The translations under genes and the position numbers were made by a program. A stretch of 64,000 nucleotides of DNA from Stratiolaelaps scimitus (lineage: Eukaryota > Arthropoda > Arachnida > Mesostigmata > Laelapidae). A model generated the notes under the pieces. The model was not told where the DNA came from. It searched no databases and saw nothing but the letters and a program-made list of their open reading frames with translations. The stretch is taken from positions 930,001 through 994,000 of the forward strand of contig JABWDB010000068.1 of NCBI GenBank assembly GCA_019614645.1, written 5' to 3'. Below, piece after piece: positions 47,469 to 59,655 of the stretch. Positions within the stretch are counted from its first letter, which is position 1. Every line of letters begins with the position of its first letter.

Positions 47469-48245
47469 GTTTGCGAATTCGCTTTGCTGTTCCGTGGTCC
47501 GTTCTACTTGCTGGCATTCGTGCAAAGAGCTATGCACGCATACACACACGCACATTCACTCACTTACTTACTCACTTACACTTCTGTGGATATTCTAACA
47601 TCGCTTATTCTGGTTGTTGTTGTTGCATAGATGTTCGACGCTATTGGTTGGGCGATGGTAATGGTATATCACTGCCATGATGTCCCCATATGCATCGCGA
47701 TGGGTTTGACTGTGCGCCGATGCTCAGCTAACTCGTTGGGAATTGCCGCCTGTGGCGTAATCAATGCGCAGCGACAATTGGCCGGAGAGAGCCGTACAGA
47801 CGACTCGCCTGTCACAAACCAAGGTTACGGCGAGATTGTTCGTATCTGCCGGCGGTATGTCCGTGCATCATGCGTGATCGGATAAAAGTGCCGCGATTGA
47901 CATAGCAAGCTGCGAACGATATGCTGGCGACGAACGGCTTACTCAACGATACTTATATATAGGGTTCTGTCTCCGGAAGCTAATTCCGAATCGACTTTCG
48001 GCAAGCAAATGACAAGCAAACAACACTTTCAAACGCTAAACGTCATTTGAATTCACTGGGAACACATATCGGAAACATCACGAATCCACCACGGCTATCT
48101 AACAGCGAAGCTGCCAAACGAGTATATGCTCTTCTATGTGACGAGGATAATTATTCTACGAAAATGAAATGTTTTCAAGTTCACTCTCAGTGCGAACCAC
48201 ACACTCTCGAATCATTTTGCATTAAATCGCAGTACGGACACTCCC
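47469..48245. other. Gene-free stretch
   Basis: No supported gene. An ACTTACTTACTC-type run is near 47560. The open frame at 48047-48250 has no splice support. Confidence 0.45.
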
Positions 48246-48356
48246 TTTAAATGCAAATGCGGAACAGTGACGAAATGAACCGGTGTGAATGCACATATCT
48301 CCGTCTCCGCCGGTTGTAGCTCGGACGCGCACGAGTGCACCCATCGAGGCCGCCGG
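48246..48356 (-). mobile_element. SINE-A head fragment, diverged
   Basis: In reverse complement it reads the family head (CGATGGGTGCACTCGTGCGC) through to TTCCGCATTTGCATTTAAAG. The B box is decayed and the 3' hairpin part is missing. Confidence 0.65.
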
Positions 48357-51300
48357 GCTGACGAATTGTTCTACTGATGAAGACGTAATGGTGTTTAGAT
48401 ATTATAGCATTTCGAGCGCTATGAAAATCGTATGCAAAACTTAAGTAATCTATGTCTGCTCACGTGTCCCCAGGCCGCGTGTCCCATCAATTCTACGATT
48501 GCCATTTTGTAAATGCAAAATCATCGAGGAAGAGAGAGAGAGAGAGAGAGAGAGATCAATCCTCTATTACAAGTTAGTCTATTAACGAAATAAATGGCTT
48601 GCTTTTGTATGAAGGTGAGCGCATTCATCATATCTCACATTAATCCGATATTACGGATATGTTTAATATGACGACGAGCCGTCAGCTAAGCGACTGCCTG
48701 CTTTTATCTACTATAAAGACGAATAAAGACGCCGCCGCCGCCATAAATGTAAAGGGCTGTCGTATCAAATCGGTTGGCTGCGATGTCTGTGAAATGTCCA
48801 CTGAGGGAGAGAGAGCTACATGGGGCCGACCTGTTCATCTCCGTCGAGCAACATTAGGGCCGCTTCTTTTGTTTTTTGGTAGGCGATCAGCCTTCGTTTC
48901 CTTCAGGTAGGCATTGATTGTGTGGGACTACAGGAAATTGACTTGGGAATACTTCCCGCGTGGGTCACAGGCGACACGACACATCGCTCTACCCCCGAAG
49001 CGGCACAATGGTATCGGACAGCCAATCGTCCGCAGGGGAGGGAGACAGGGCCCAGTCGTTAGGAGTAATTCCCTAGCTAAAAATAGCGATGTATTTACTG
49101 CATGCAGGAAAAAGGCAATTTCTTATATATAGTATTCCCAACGACATTTCCTTCGTCGATGGGCCTTTTCTTCTGTCCGTTGACATACGCGCGCGCGTGC
49201 TATCGAAAAAATAATAACTAATGCCCGACGGGAGCAAAACGCTAGGCAGCTCGCTTGGTGCTCCGAGTCGAAGATCCCGTTACAGCAAAAGTCCAATGCA
49301 GGTGTACTTAATACTCCGCCCCTAGCGTAGGGTAGCAGCGAAGGCTTACCGAGAGTCCACGAACCGCGCTGTCCTCGAACTCGGTGCAGGTTCTCCACCC
49401 GTTCACTCACGGACTGGGTGCGATTTTCTGTTTCGAGAGGCGTAGACGCCATTTCGTATCACTGTCACAGATGCTGTCCGATTTGTGGATCGAATGCAAA
49501 ATGTTGTAGCCATAATATTGATTTGAAAATCACCTTTTCTGACGGCCTTTTTTCTCGATTATTAACGTCTGCATTCTATTGTTTTAGTGCACAGGGGGCA
49601 TTTTGCCTTTAAGCATTTATTTCGTCAGCCTCCTTCCCTCTCTAAACAACATTTATTTATGTGGGTGTCGCTTCGAATCCATGACATATTTGCGCGAATC
49701 GGTCAGTCGGTGCCTGGTGTAAGTAGGACTCGTCATTGCCTGATGAAGGTCTCTGGCCGCCAAGAACCTATGAGGGTAGTTGAATGCTGGAGAGCCAACG
49801 CTGGTAGAGGCGTGCTAAAGTTCCGATTCGCGTCCGCATTTCCCTTATGTCGTCTCGCGTTCACGATACAGACTGCTCGCTCTATGTATCTATGTCGTGT
49901 CTGCATGTCGGTACGTGTATTTCAAGATGGGAGCCACTCGACATCGGATAATTAGCAAGTGTCGAGGGGCAGTCGCATATAAATCTACCATTACATAGAT
50001 AAAATACGATAAATAAATAAAAATATTTAATATATATATATATATATATATCTGCCCCTGGAATCCAGTCGATGTGGATATCAAGACACGTGAAGCATCG
50101 TTCCGAACTCGCCTTTACTTATCAATGGCACCGTCCGTGTGGGCTAATGTGGCAGTATAGCTTTCCTACTTCGTGAGATATCTCTCAGCTTGAGCGTGAG
50201 CCAGATAGATGGACGACGCGGCGAAATGGACCGGCCATTTCATAAAGTCACACGTCTCCTGTCTGTCTTCGGCATCGTCATCAGCGATAGGATGACGATG
50301 TTTTGCTTATATTTTGCTTAATCTCATACACGTAGTCGATATGTAATCCCTCTAGTAACAGGCGACATTTCGTTGAATGTTGAAATTAATGATCGATTGG
50401 AGTGACCCCAAAAAAGCCGTAACGCAGATATGGAGAAGATAGAGATAGAGAGAGGGAGAGAGAGAAAAAGTGAATGATTGATCTTTACGCCGCTAACAGG
50501 GAATAATGATAACGACACGGGGTGAGTGGGCCCCATTCTGTCCAATTGTTGGATGTCAATTAGCGAGCGACTTGCGCTGGAAGCGAATTCTCCCACAGAG
50601 ATCCGTTTGTGTCTAGGGGAACTTTTGGCAGTTGGACGCGTCCGTCTAGCTTCTCCCTATCCCCTTACTGCGAGTCATGTTCATCCATTAAACACTGGTT
50701 ATGGTGTGTTGTTCCGCGTTTCTGAAAGCGAATTAGAGAAAGAGAGAGAGAGGTCGTTACAAGGTCGGGACATTGAGCTGACTGAATCTCCGTAGTCGTT
50801 TTGAATACTGGACCCACTGCTCGGATCCAGTGGGCTTACATTTATATTTCTACTCGGAAATTTACAACGAGTGGAAATTTCTTCGTAAGCGTTTATAGCG
50901 CAGATCCTTTAACGGCGATGACAGAAGCAAGGCGGCCTTGTGGGGGACAACCAAACGAACACGCCATAGAAGGGACAGAGAAAAAGAGAGACAGAGAGAG
51001 AGAAATTGTAAAATTTATGATGAAGATAAAGGTCAAGCCTGAGCTTGATTAGTATCACCGCGAGCGGGAAGGTAATCGACCAGCACTTGACTCCATTCCG
51101 CGTTCACTGCGTGCGGTGGTTCTCGCTTGACGCTCGTCTGACCCTGTGTGTTTTCGTGTCATGTCGGTGCTGAAATCGCTCATAATCACCATCGTATCAA
51201 TGTGGAGGCTATTTTCGAATATCTGCTCTCGATACGAGAATATGTGGTGATGGGTCGATGATAGCATGGATTTTCGCTCATCGACACTAAACGATCTATG
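48357..51300. other. Gene-free stretch
   Basis: No supported gene. It contains a GA array (48532-48555), an (AT)n array (50031-50052) and GA-rich runs near 50440-50466 and 50984-51002. Confidence 0.5.
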
Positions 51301-51450
51301 TCAGACGGCAATAGCCGTATTGTCAGTATGGTCCAGCTGGTAGGTGATTTCAGCTTGCAACAACTGTGTGCAGCTGTGCGCGTACGCCAAGTCGTCCTCG
51401 TCCAAAATCGAATAGTCATGCCAAATTGTTCCTAATTTGACGGACGCCAT
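51301..51450 (-). CDS. Possible small open reading frame or terminal exon, 49 codons
   Basis: The ATG at 51450-51448 follows an acceptor-like CTCTGTTTAGTGTA. The frame MASVKLGTIWHDYSILDEDD continues through LAYAHSCTQLLQAEITYQLD to TGA (51303-51301). The acidic and amphipathic composition looks protein-like. No family is recognised, and a chance frame of this size is not rare. Confidence 0.22.
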   Translation of the reverse strand: MASVKLGTIWHDYSILDEDDLAYAHSCTQLLQAEITYQLDHTDNTAIAV

Positions 51451-51689
51451 TACACTAAACAGAGTATAACCTCGACTGGATAACTTTACCCTGCAATATG
51501 TTGCATTCCATATCCGTTTGCGTTTTACACCGCATCCCAGCGTATTCCCATTGTTTTCTACTGCTTCTCACCTGATCACTTTCGTCCTGAACATGGACTT
51601 CAACTCAGCAAACGCCTTTCGGGCAGTGTCTGTACAGCGGTCCCGTCCCTATCCTAACCTTTAACTCTAGCTATCTCGGTACAGGGCAT

Positions 51690-52760
51690 TATTTCGTGCC
51701 ACACCCGACGATGTTATCATCATCGCCGCCGCCGACGCGACCTCCTTCTCCCTTGTGCCAGTGCCTTGCATCCTGTTCGTGTCCTTCGACTACTCACATG
51801 TTGTTGTTGTTGCTGCTGCTGCTGCCGTGTACCACCAACATTGTGAAACAGTTGAGAGAAAGGTACGCTCACCGGCTGACGCTCGTCAGTGGCCTCCTTC
51901 GTCCGATGTCGTTCAGGCTTTCCGGGATAGCGGTTGCACCAGACGCCGACTGCCTGCCCAGCACTGCCGTCCAACACCGCCCTGCCGGCGATGCTCTACC
52001 ACGTCAACGTTGTGCGACAGTGGCCAGTACTCTCTCTCTCTCTCTCTCTCGCTCACACACACACATACACACTTTCCGTGCCACAACGCTTCGTTTATAG
52101 TGAATAGTGAACGAAAGCCGTTAGGCGGTGTACGGTGAACTGTTTCCCACGACAGCGGAGCACCAGTGTGTCGGGTTCTGCTGGGTTGCCGAATAGAGAG
52201 ATGCGGTGGTCCTGACGGCCCGTCCTCAGCCTTAGCCCTCAGCCACTCGAAAGTAGACCGAGACAGAGGCACGCACCGCAGGCAGGACCTCCCTGGACAA
52301 CCCTGAAGCTCGGTGGCCGTCTTCGAGCCTGCGTTCGTTCCTTTCTAGCGAGCGAGACACATTTCCCGCGGCTTCAGCTGCCGTATAGCCGCTTCACTTC
52401 TCTTCTCCCTAGTGGCGTTCGTGTTACACGTGGGATGGGCAGACTCATAGTTTGTGCCGATGTACCGACGGAGTCCACCATGCCTGGGTAGTTGGTGGTG
52501 TCGGCGGCGGCGGTGGCCTGCTTGCCTCGCTAGCGGCCGCGCGTACCCCATGCTTAGCTCAGAGCAGCTGTCGGTTCAGGAGAAACTCTCTCTCTCTCTC
52601 TCTGTCCCGCTCTCTCCGAGTTACTATCACTCTCTCTCTCTTCGAAGGTTCCAGCAGGGTAAGCACGAGTCAGCGAACGAGCCTTCAGCTGCTCTGCCAT
52701 CGAGTCCCAAGGGAGCTACAAGTTGCAAGTAGCTGGAAGAAGTCTACTACGCCGAACCCT
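51690..52760 (+). other. Second GC-rich block with CT tracts, possible 5' leader
   Basis: It resembles the 11.6-18.4 kb block: GC-rich, TTG/CTG and CT microsatellites (52030-52050, 52588-52602, 52631-52642), few AT runs, and a donor-like CAGG|GTAAGC with GT at 52659. It may be another alternative first exon. ATGs are present, so support is weaker. Confidence 0.25.
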
Positions 52761-53830
52761 TGAGGATCTCTCTATCTCTCCCTCACAGATACGATGAGGG
52801 TGGCCAAGTAGTCTGGGAGACGAAGGGCCGAGCGACTATACCCCAACAATCCTTAGAGAGTAACTGCATGGTTAGAAGAATACTATTAAGCATTAGCGTT
52901 TCCCGCCCTCGCCGCATTCATTCTGAGTGGGTTTCGAGTGAGCGACTCTTTCTAAGATGGCTATAGAGGTCTGACTGAATGGAGTCAATGTATGCATCCG
53001 CTATGAGCCGGTATGGAGTAACAATGAAAGCTGTTTAACTTTTCACATTAGTGGAATGGTGCACAGAGAAACCGTCCGTTAATTCTCAATGATAGGCTGG
53101 CGTGTACAGCGTGTACTGATCGGCCGGATGGAAGCGTTCAACTGACAACTCGACGATGTCACGTACTACAAAATGTTACGAAAGTCAATCAAACAGGATG
53201 GACTTCACTGAACGATTTCACCATTCGTTCAGATGTACGTGCGTGCACAGGTGCTTGCTAGAAACAACAACGAAACCCATCCAGTACTTAATTAACCTCC
53301 AGTGAACTGTTTGCTGCCAAGTGCTTCGCGCCGTTTGGCCCGTTGTCAATGTTGTCGGCAATTTACGACCGCCCCGACAGATATCGACAGCTGGCTGGCC
53401 AAGCTGTTTCGTTCCATTTCCCGCTACCGTCGTCGTCGGCGGAATCGTTCCTCCTTTGGTTGCCACACTCGCTGAGCTCACTGAGTATCGTTCCGATTGG
53501 ACTAACTTGCAACCACACACTTGATGCAGCTGGAGGGAGCGGCCACAATTCGCGAAGCCTCCACGAACGCAATCGTGCAGAGAACAGCTGTTCGAAGCTT
53601 CAAGCGCAGCGTCGCTCGTCGTGACGACGCTGCAACGCATTGTCACGGGCGGCTAATGAACATTGAAACGATTCACAATTTAAATAGGAAACTACCTGCA
53701 TACACCATCCTTAAACACTGGCTGAGGTCTCGAAATAGCGTTGTGTTGTACACAGATCATAGGATGTCGCTCGTTGTGACTTGCGACAGCTGAATCTCTG
53801 GCTGTAAAAAGTTACGAGGCAGACGCCTTA
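52761..53830. other. Gene-free stretch
   Basis: Overlapping frames of 67-142 codons on both strands at 53.2-53.65 kb have no motif or splice support. Confidence 0.45.
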
Positions 53831-53869
53831 AAGACACATGCCCACTGATCGACAGTGGGCATTTGTCTT
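53831..53869. repeat. Perfect-looking short hairpin
   Basis: Arms AAGACACATGCCCACT (53831-53846) and AGTGGGCATTTGTCTT (53854-53869) pair at 15 of 16 positions around the 7-base loop GATCGAC. Function unknown. Confidence 0.9.
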
Positions 53870-55646
53870 AACTGAAGAAAGGGCATGAATACATTATCAT
53901 ACATTTTTCCTATGTTAAAAAGTGGCTGCCAACAAAAGTGGTTAGCACTTGCTTTTATCAAAATGCGCTTTTTTTATGACAACGACATGAACATATCGTT
54001 AGAGTCATGGGAACTTGGTAGAAAATCGCTCTAAGATTTAGATTTAAGCCAAGCAAATCCGTTCAACAGTGTTCCGCATCACGCGGACGAGTGTGAACAC
54101 TCGAGTGCCTCACGAATCCACTCCTCTTCAATTTGCTCCAAAACCGCAAGTGCTAGCCCCCGAACGCCCCGCACTAAGGCACACATCTGCTGCTAAATGA
54201 GGCCACATCATTTAGCATATTCTATTCAGCGGGCTGCAGCCCCCACAAATTTCCCTCTGCTGACCGAGGCAGTGGAAGTGTTTCGCTTTCGGCACTGAAC
54301 ACCTTTCAGGGCCGAGCAGGACAGCCGCAAGCAACCGTCCCAATCTGCCCGGGGCGGGGTTGTTCTCCCTTCACGGTTTCAAGAACTGCAGCGTGATGCG
54401 CGCATGTAATGTCGTCGGCACGTGTCGAAGGGCGATGGGTGAGACTGCGTCAAGGCGGGTCGTAAGTCGTTTCGATGGGGGGTGTTTTGAGGAAGTGATT
54501 CCTTCCAGACGACAATCACATACGTTGGGTCTCTGTCTCGATGTACGATCTTCGCACAACGCTCCAGTCGTACAATCCCTATGGAAACCACTGGCCCTAT
54601 GTCCATGAGACTCAGGACGGATGTAATCCATCCATGATGTGGAGATATTTAAGCGACGGAAAACATTCACTGCGGTTGTTCAAATGCTTGGGGCTTACAT
54701 ACTCGACTCGTGCACGTCGTAGATCTTCGTAGCGCGCGCACAAGTGTTTGTATTTGAAGTCAAAAGGCAATCAGAGGAGACAACAGCGAGAGTTGCAGGG
54801 GGGCGGGTATACGTGGCATCTATACTAAGATGAAAACGGAATGACACAAATCAGTCCCTTCATTTTGCTATGGGTGGTGTGCATAGTAAACAGATGGTAG
54901 CATCGCGCAGTACCAACGTATCCGAATCGTCCTTAGCGCCTTTGTTCCCCCATGAAGTCCTCACCTTTGAGGCACCCACGCGCAATTCATCGGGAACGCA
55001 GTGATTGGCATACAGCGCTACCTGATGACGAATAACCCTTGGAAGCGGGCGCACGTGTTTACCAACGAGGAACAATATTTGTCTATGTTCAAGGTGTCGA
55101 TCAACTCGTTTGCCTTCAAAACTAAATATTGTTAGATGGGCCACGGCTGTACCTGACCGGTTGGCTCCTTATCCGACTAGATAACGTTTTGTTCTGATAG
55201 AGAATATTTACCTAGTGGTCGAATTGGTGTCTCCGAAGACAAGGAGGGAGATCTTTAACGCTTATCTATTCACGCAGCTGTTTCATTACTGCCCACCGAC
55301 GTGTTTAGTCGGTAGATTGACTACCTATTGCGATAGCAGAACGTGCAAACAGCCAGGATCCCTCTAACAGGAGGATTCCGGGAAGTCTTGACAAAGGGCC
55401 TTGAAATGTTGTTTAAGGTCTGTCAGGTGATACGATTTTATTCCTACACGACAGATCAATGGTCAAAGGAATTGTCTAAGAACTATTGTATACGTGCAGT
55501 GAGATTCGAAAGTGTAGGCCAATAACCGGTAAAATAGCCTTAAGAGCAATGTTCAGGCTTGAGTCGAAGACAATCGTAAATTGTAAAATTCGTGTTGAGC
55601 TTTTGAATTTTAGTTGCAGTTTCGAATTTGATATAATTCACCGTAG
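53870..55646. other. Gene-free stretch
   Basis: No supported gene and no notable repeat. Confidence 0.45.
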
Positions 55647-55841
55647 AATAATGCTACCTTAAGTAAATTTTCCGGGCTCAGCCAACATTTTGCGTCCACT
55701 GTACAACTGCTTTCGGCATAAGGCTCCATGAGACCGATCCCTTAAATGCAAATGTGAAATAGCGGCGATCGAACACACGCACCTACGTGCCTCGTTCGAT
55801 TGCAAGGCGCACGCGCCATCGGGGGCGACAAAATAATGCTA
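55647..55841 (-). mobile_element. SINE-A copy with 10-bp target-site duplication
   Basis: The body 55657-55831 in reverse complement has a tRNA-like head with GGCACGTAGGTG and TGTTCGATCGC (B box), then CACATTTGCATTTAAGGG and a 3' end TGTTGGCTGAGCCCGGAAAA. The 3' hairpin has lost one arm. The flanks AATAATGCTA (55647-55656) and AATAATGCTA (55832-55841) are identical. Confidence 0.82.
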
Positions 55842-57207
55842 GCTAGCTAGCGAATTTAGAGGCAAGCTCCATCTGCGCAAGCGTGGTACGTACAACGAAG
55901 GGAAACACTGATATTTTTGTCGTTCGGGGGCCTTCTGTGATTACACAAGTAGCCTGACGATGTATTTCATCCACTGTGACTTGAACCTATGCCATGGAAC
56001 TAACAGAGCTATGTATATCTGTATCTCTCTCTCTTATTTCAGGCAAGTATACCCCAAACGTTAGGTACTCTAGTTTTAGGGAAAGGGAGGAATCAGCTCT
56101 ACGTCCGATATGTGTAAAATCAGGTGACTCGACAATGATATCGAGGGGACGATAAGAGGTAAGAGCGAACGGCGAACGAAACAGGACAATGGTTTCATGA
56201 ACGCTCACGGTGAACGCCGACCGCTAATACAGTGAGTAAGTAGTAGCCCTTAAAGCTAACAGTGCACAAGTCGTTGCAGCACATTTCACATTGATGAGAT
56301 TTCTAGCGGGAAGAAACTGTCGACTGAGATCATTCTAACTCCCCCTTCAACCACTGACTTCTCCTTGTTCCCCTGATTCTATTGTAAGTAACACTGTAAG
56401 TATAATATATATTTAGGTTATACGTTACCTAGGTTTCGCTCGTAGAAGTGCCTCTCGACCAGCTGCGACTGTGTAAATATGGGCGTATGCCGCTTATTAC
56501 CTGTTGACAAAAATCATTGATGAAATCGCTATCCCACATCTAGAGTGTTATATCGAATAGGAAACGAGATTCGCGGGATGAAGAGTAGAATGTAGACCAC
56601 TGGGTTCTTGTCGCAGTTCTTTGTTTTGGCCGCCTTACCCGTCGAGTGCTAACGGCGGCGACACCAAGTTCAACATTAGCCGTGTGGTGAGTCCGAAGTG
56701 TAACTCATGAGCTTGTCAGTTATTAGAAGACTCGGCCATAATTAGCAGAAGAAGAAGAAGAAGAAGATCAACAACAGCAACAACAAGTTATTAGGTATTC
56801 AAACATACACGACCCCTTCGACGTCGCAAGGACTGACGCGCCACGGAGAGGCGCGTCAAAAGCGTTTGGAAAAATACGCCACTTTCTATTACACTACTCT
56901 ATGGAAATGCTATGCGTCTTTCTCCCTCACATTGTAGCTGTCCTTCCTATCCCTGTCTCTCTCTCTCTCGCTCCTGCTGACGTTACTAGTATTTCTTGTG
57001 TTATTGCTGTGGAAGTCTTGGCCAAGTCATTCGAAACGGCCATGGCTCACATTACGCTGAGGTGTACGTCTGTCAGCGCACTGCTATAATCTATGCGCGC
57101 ACAGATGTTATTACGATCTCGATTCGCGTTGGTATCACGATATTACGACGTACCAGGGTAGGAGCTACCTACTGCGCGTAATTATTATCGTTCTGCTGCG
57201 ACCGAGT
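55842..57207. other. Gene-free stretch
   Basis: No supported gene. An AAG run is at about 56748-56767 and a short CT run near 56960-56970. Confidence 0.5.
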
Positions 57208-57240
57208 TATAAATAGATGAAAGAACGGGCCGGTCAGCCA
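57208..57240 (+). promoter_or_regulatory. TATA/Inr promoter candidate
   Basis: TATAAATA (57208-57215) matches the TATA consensus. TCAGCC with its A at 57236 lies 28 bp downstream, the standard distance. The transcript it would drive has only short frames (a 51-codon one starts at about 57469), so it could be non-coding. Confidence 0.35.
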
Positions 57241-58161
57241 TCCAGCCAATACGAGAAGCAGAGGAAGACCGCCGAGGACGGCGCAGGTAGACCTGACTGT
57301 TGCTTGTGGTGGCAAAGCTCTACTCGGAACACCGGCCGCCACAACAACAATGACAACGTCTCCGGCAGCTGCAATAGCAGCATCTTGAAAATTGAACTTA
57401 ATCCGACATTACTGTACGGTGGCGCCGGCGACAGGAATCAATCTTTCATCGAATCCGACTGGGGCGAAAATGCACAGGGGGCTGCAGTTCGCTGTTTTGG
57501 ATGGGCCCGTTATTGTTTCGTCGGGAGGGCAGGGCAGATCGAAAGCTAATCCAACGAACTCGTCGAGTTTGCACTGTTCGCCTTTGTGCTATTTTTCGAC
57601 GTGGAGCCTGGACGACAACGGATAGGTGGGGTTGTTTCCGTAAACGTCCACTTTAATGAGGAACTACTAAACGACAACGTTCGCTGACGTATTGTATCCG
57701 CACGAATAAGCAGGCTTTTCATAGGTTAGGATATAATTTGCTAACGCAATCCACTTCATTGATTACCGCCATATGCGGATGTTCCTGGAAGTCGCAGCCG
57801 AGTCGGGTGGTGTGCAGCACCATCATCGTACAGCATCGAATCAATGGAAGTGGACTGTATTGGGGGGGACACTAACATCTGTATCGGTGATGATCTTCAA
57901 CGGAGCTCGACTATATTTCCGGATCATTGAGAATGGTAGTAGGACAATCATGATGCAGATATCCTCAGAGACGAAGTGCCCTCATCCATAGAATAGTGAG
58001 GGACCGTTTTGCCCGTTGGAGATACGGTTGATTCCGCTGTAAGCCGCAAAAGAATGGCACGGAGCCATTGAATATCTGGAAAGACATGATTATGTATCGA
58101 CCCAACGGTTCTATGTGTTGCTTGGAAAGCCGTAGCGAGTTCGGTAGAGAAACGTGAACAT

Positions 58162-58204
<43 letters not shown>

Positions 58205-59420
58205 ATCCTCGAAAGATGGTGTAATGCCTTGATACTTTAATGGGCATTGAGAGCTGACAAAGGAAGCACACCGCGTGCATATATTGTATATATCAGATTG
58301 CATGCTACGTCCATGTACGGCCCCTCGTACACGAGCCAATATGCGGGCACGAAGCCCTAAGCTACTGGGGGTCGACTTGAGCCAGAGCAACCCTTGGAGG
58401 AAGTGTTGCTCGTTACGCGGACTGTCTCGAAAATGTCTTCAGGGACAAAAAACGGATTTCCGGTTCAGGCTGTTTGGGACGCTTTCGAGGCTGCAGGTGT
58501 CGATTCACGGAAACACAAACAATTCGAAGCCAAACCGAACCGTTGATCCTCGACGTCGAGTCGTCGTCATTGGACGAATTCTATTATATTTGTTGTTTTT
58601 TATGCCCGCAAACGTGTCCGATGTTTTATGGGCTCTCACATATACTTCGCTAAGGCAGTGTCTGTCGCGAGCGATTGTTTTAACCATCAGGGTCTGAGAA
58701 TGAGAACAAGACCGAAGAATAGTGTGACGTTTAATGAGGTTCGTTTGTCAATAACAAATATATAGCAAATAAACATATGTTCACATAACATCTTCGCAAC
58801 AAGCTCAATTTCGTCTAGATATTTCGTAGCTAGATATGTATAGGTACACTGTACCTATACAGCTTGAGAGAAGTTTCGTAACCATATGGCAGGCTAAACA
58901 ACGCTTGAGGTATCTTTTTATCTCTTTCTTTTTTCTGCCAATGCATATTTAAATATTACCCTGTATTCTAAAGAAAAATTCATCTGTCTATTCAACCACC
59001 AATTGTCTATACGAATTTTTGTTCGCTTCGGAACAACCTGTGCCAAAGAAGTAGTTCAGTGTGAATTAAGGTGGTCAATTTCAGCGGCCACCAATAAGGA
59101 TGCTGGTTGTGCAAGCCAGGTTTTTTCTGGACAACAGATATGCATAATGTTCTATGTGAGAATGAGGGCAAGGTACCTACTCTATACGAGCGATACACCC
59201 AAATAAAATTGCACAAATTTAGTTTTACAGACCTGCTCTCGTCTTAAGCGTAGAGCACACTCGTACCTTAGGCTACTGTCACGCACCTTAAACTAGCGAA
59301 GAAAACTGTGTTATCATTGTGGGCGAGCCTGGCAGGGGTTGGCTTCGTATGATCAGATAATTTAATCAGCCATGGGGGGGGTCCGTTAAAAAAGCATAAT
59401 AAAAAAACTTAATAAAAGAA
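57241..59420. other. Gene-free stretch
   Basis: No supported gene. It contains an (AT)n array (58165-58202) and a perfect 11-bp inverted repeat TGTATAGGTAC around ACT (58837-58861). Confidence 0.45.
58165..58202. repeat. (AT)n microsatellite
   Basis: About 38 bp of uninterrupted AT/TA. Confidence 0.95.
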
Positions 59421-59467
59421 GCAGTACCGTGGACGTCAATTGAGGGTTAAGCGTCAGCCCGGAAAAT
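59421..59467 (+). mobile_element. SINE-A 3'-end fragment
   Basis: GCAGTACCGTGGACGTCAAT through GCGTCAGCCCGGAAAAT is the family's 3' end without its head. It lies about 25 bp before a longer copy, so the two are arranged head-to-tail. Confidence 0.75.
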
Positions 59468-59489
59468 AAACTTTTCTGAGACCATTTTA

Positions 59490-59655
59490 TCCAGCCCAGT
59501 GGCGTGGTGCGTTCGTGTGCGTCCTGCAATCGCACGAGACACGTAGGCACACGGGTTCGTTGCCCAGCGTTGCACATTTGTATTTAAGGGGCCCGTTTTA
59601 TGAAGCAATGCCATCAACGTTAAATGTTCAAGGCTTTGCGTCAACTCCGGAAAAT
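59490..59655 (+). mobile_element. SINE-A near-full copy
   Basis: A tRNA-like head (GTGGCGTGGTGCG, A-box-like), then GAGACACGTAGGCACACGGG and a slightly altered B box (GGGTTCGTTGCC). GTTGCACATTTGTATTTAAG and the tail ACGTTAAATGTTCAAGGC to TCCGGAAAA follow. The 3' stem is disrupted. It is the most complete head among the copies here. Confidence 0.8.

Noticed and set aside
53218..53646. 142-codon minus-strand frame
   Set aside because: Three + strand frames are equally open over the same GC-rich DNA; no motif or conserved residue pattern.
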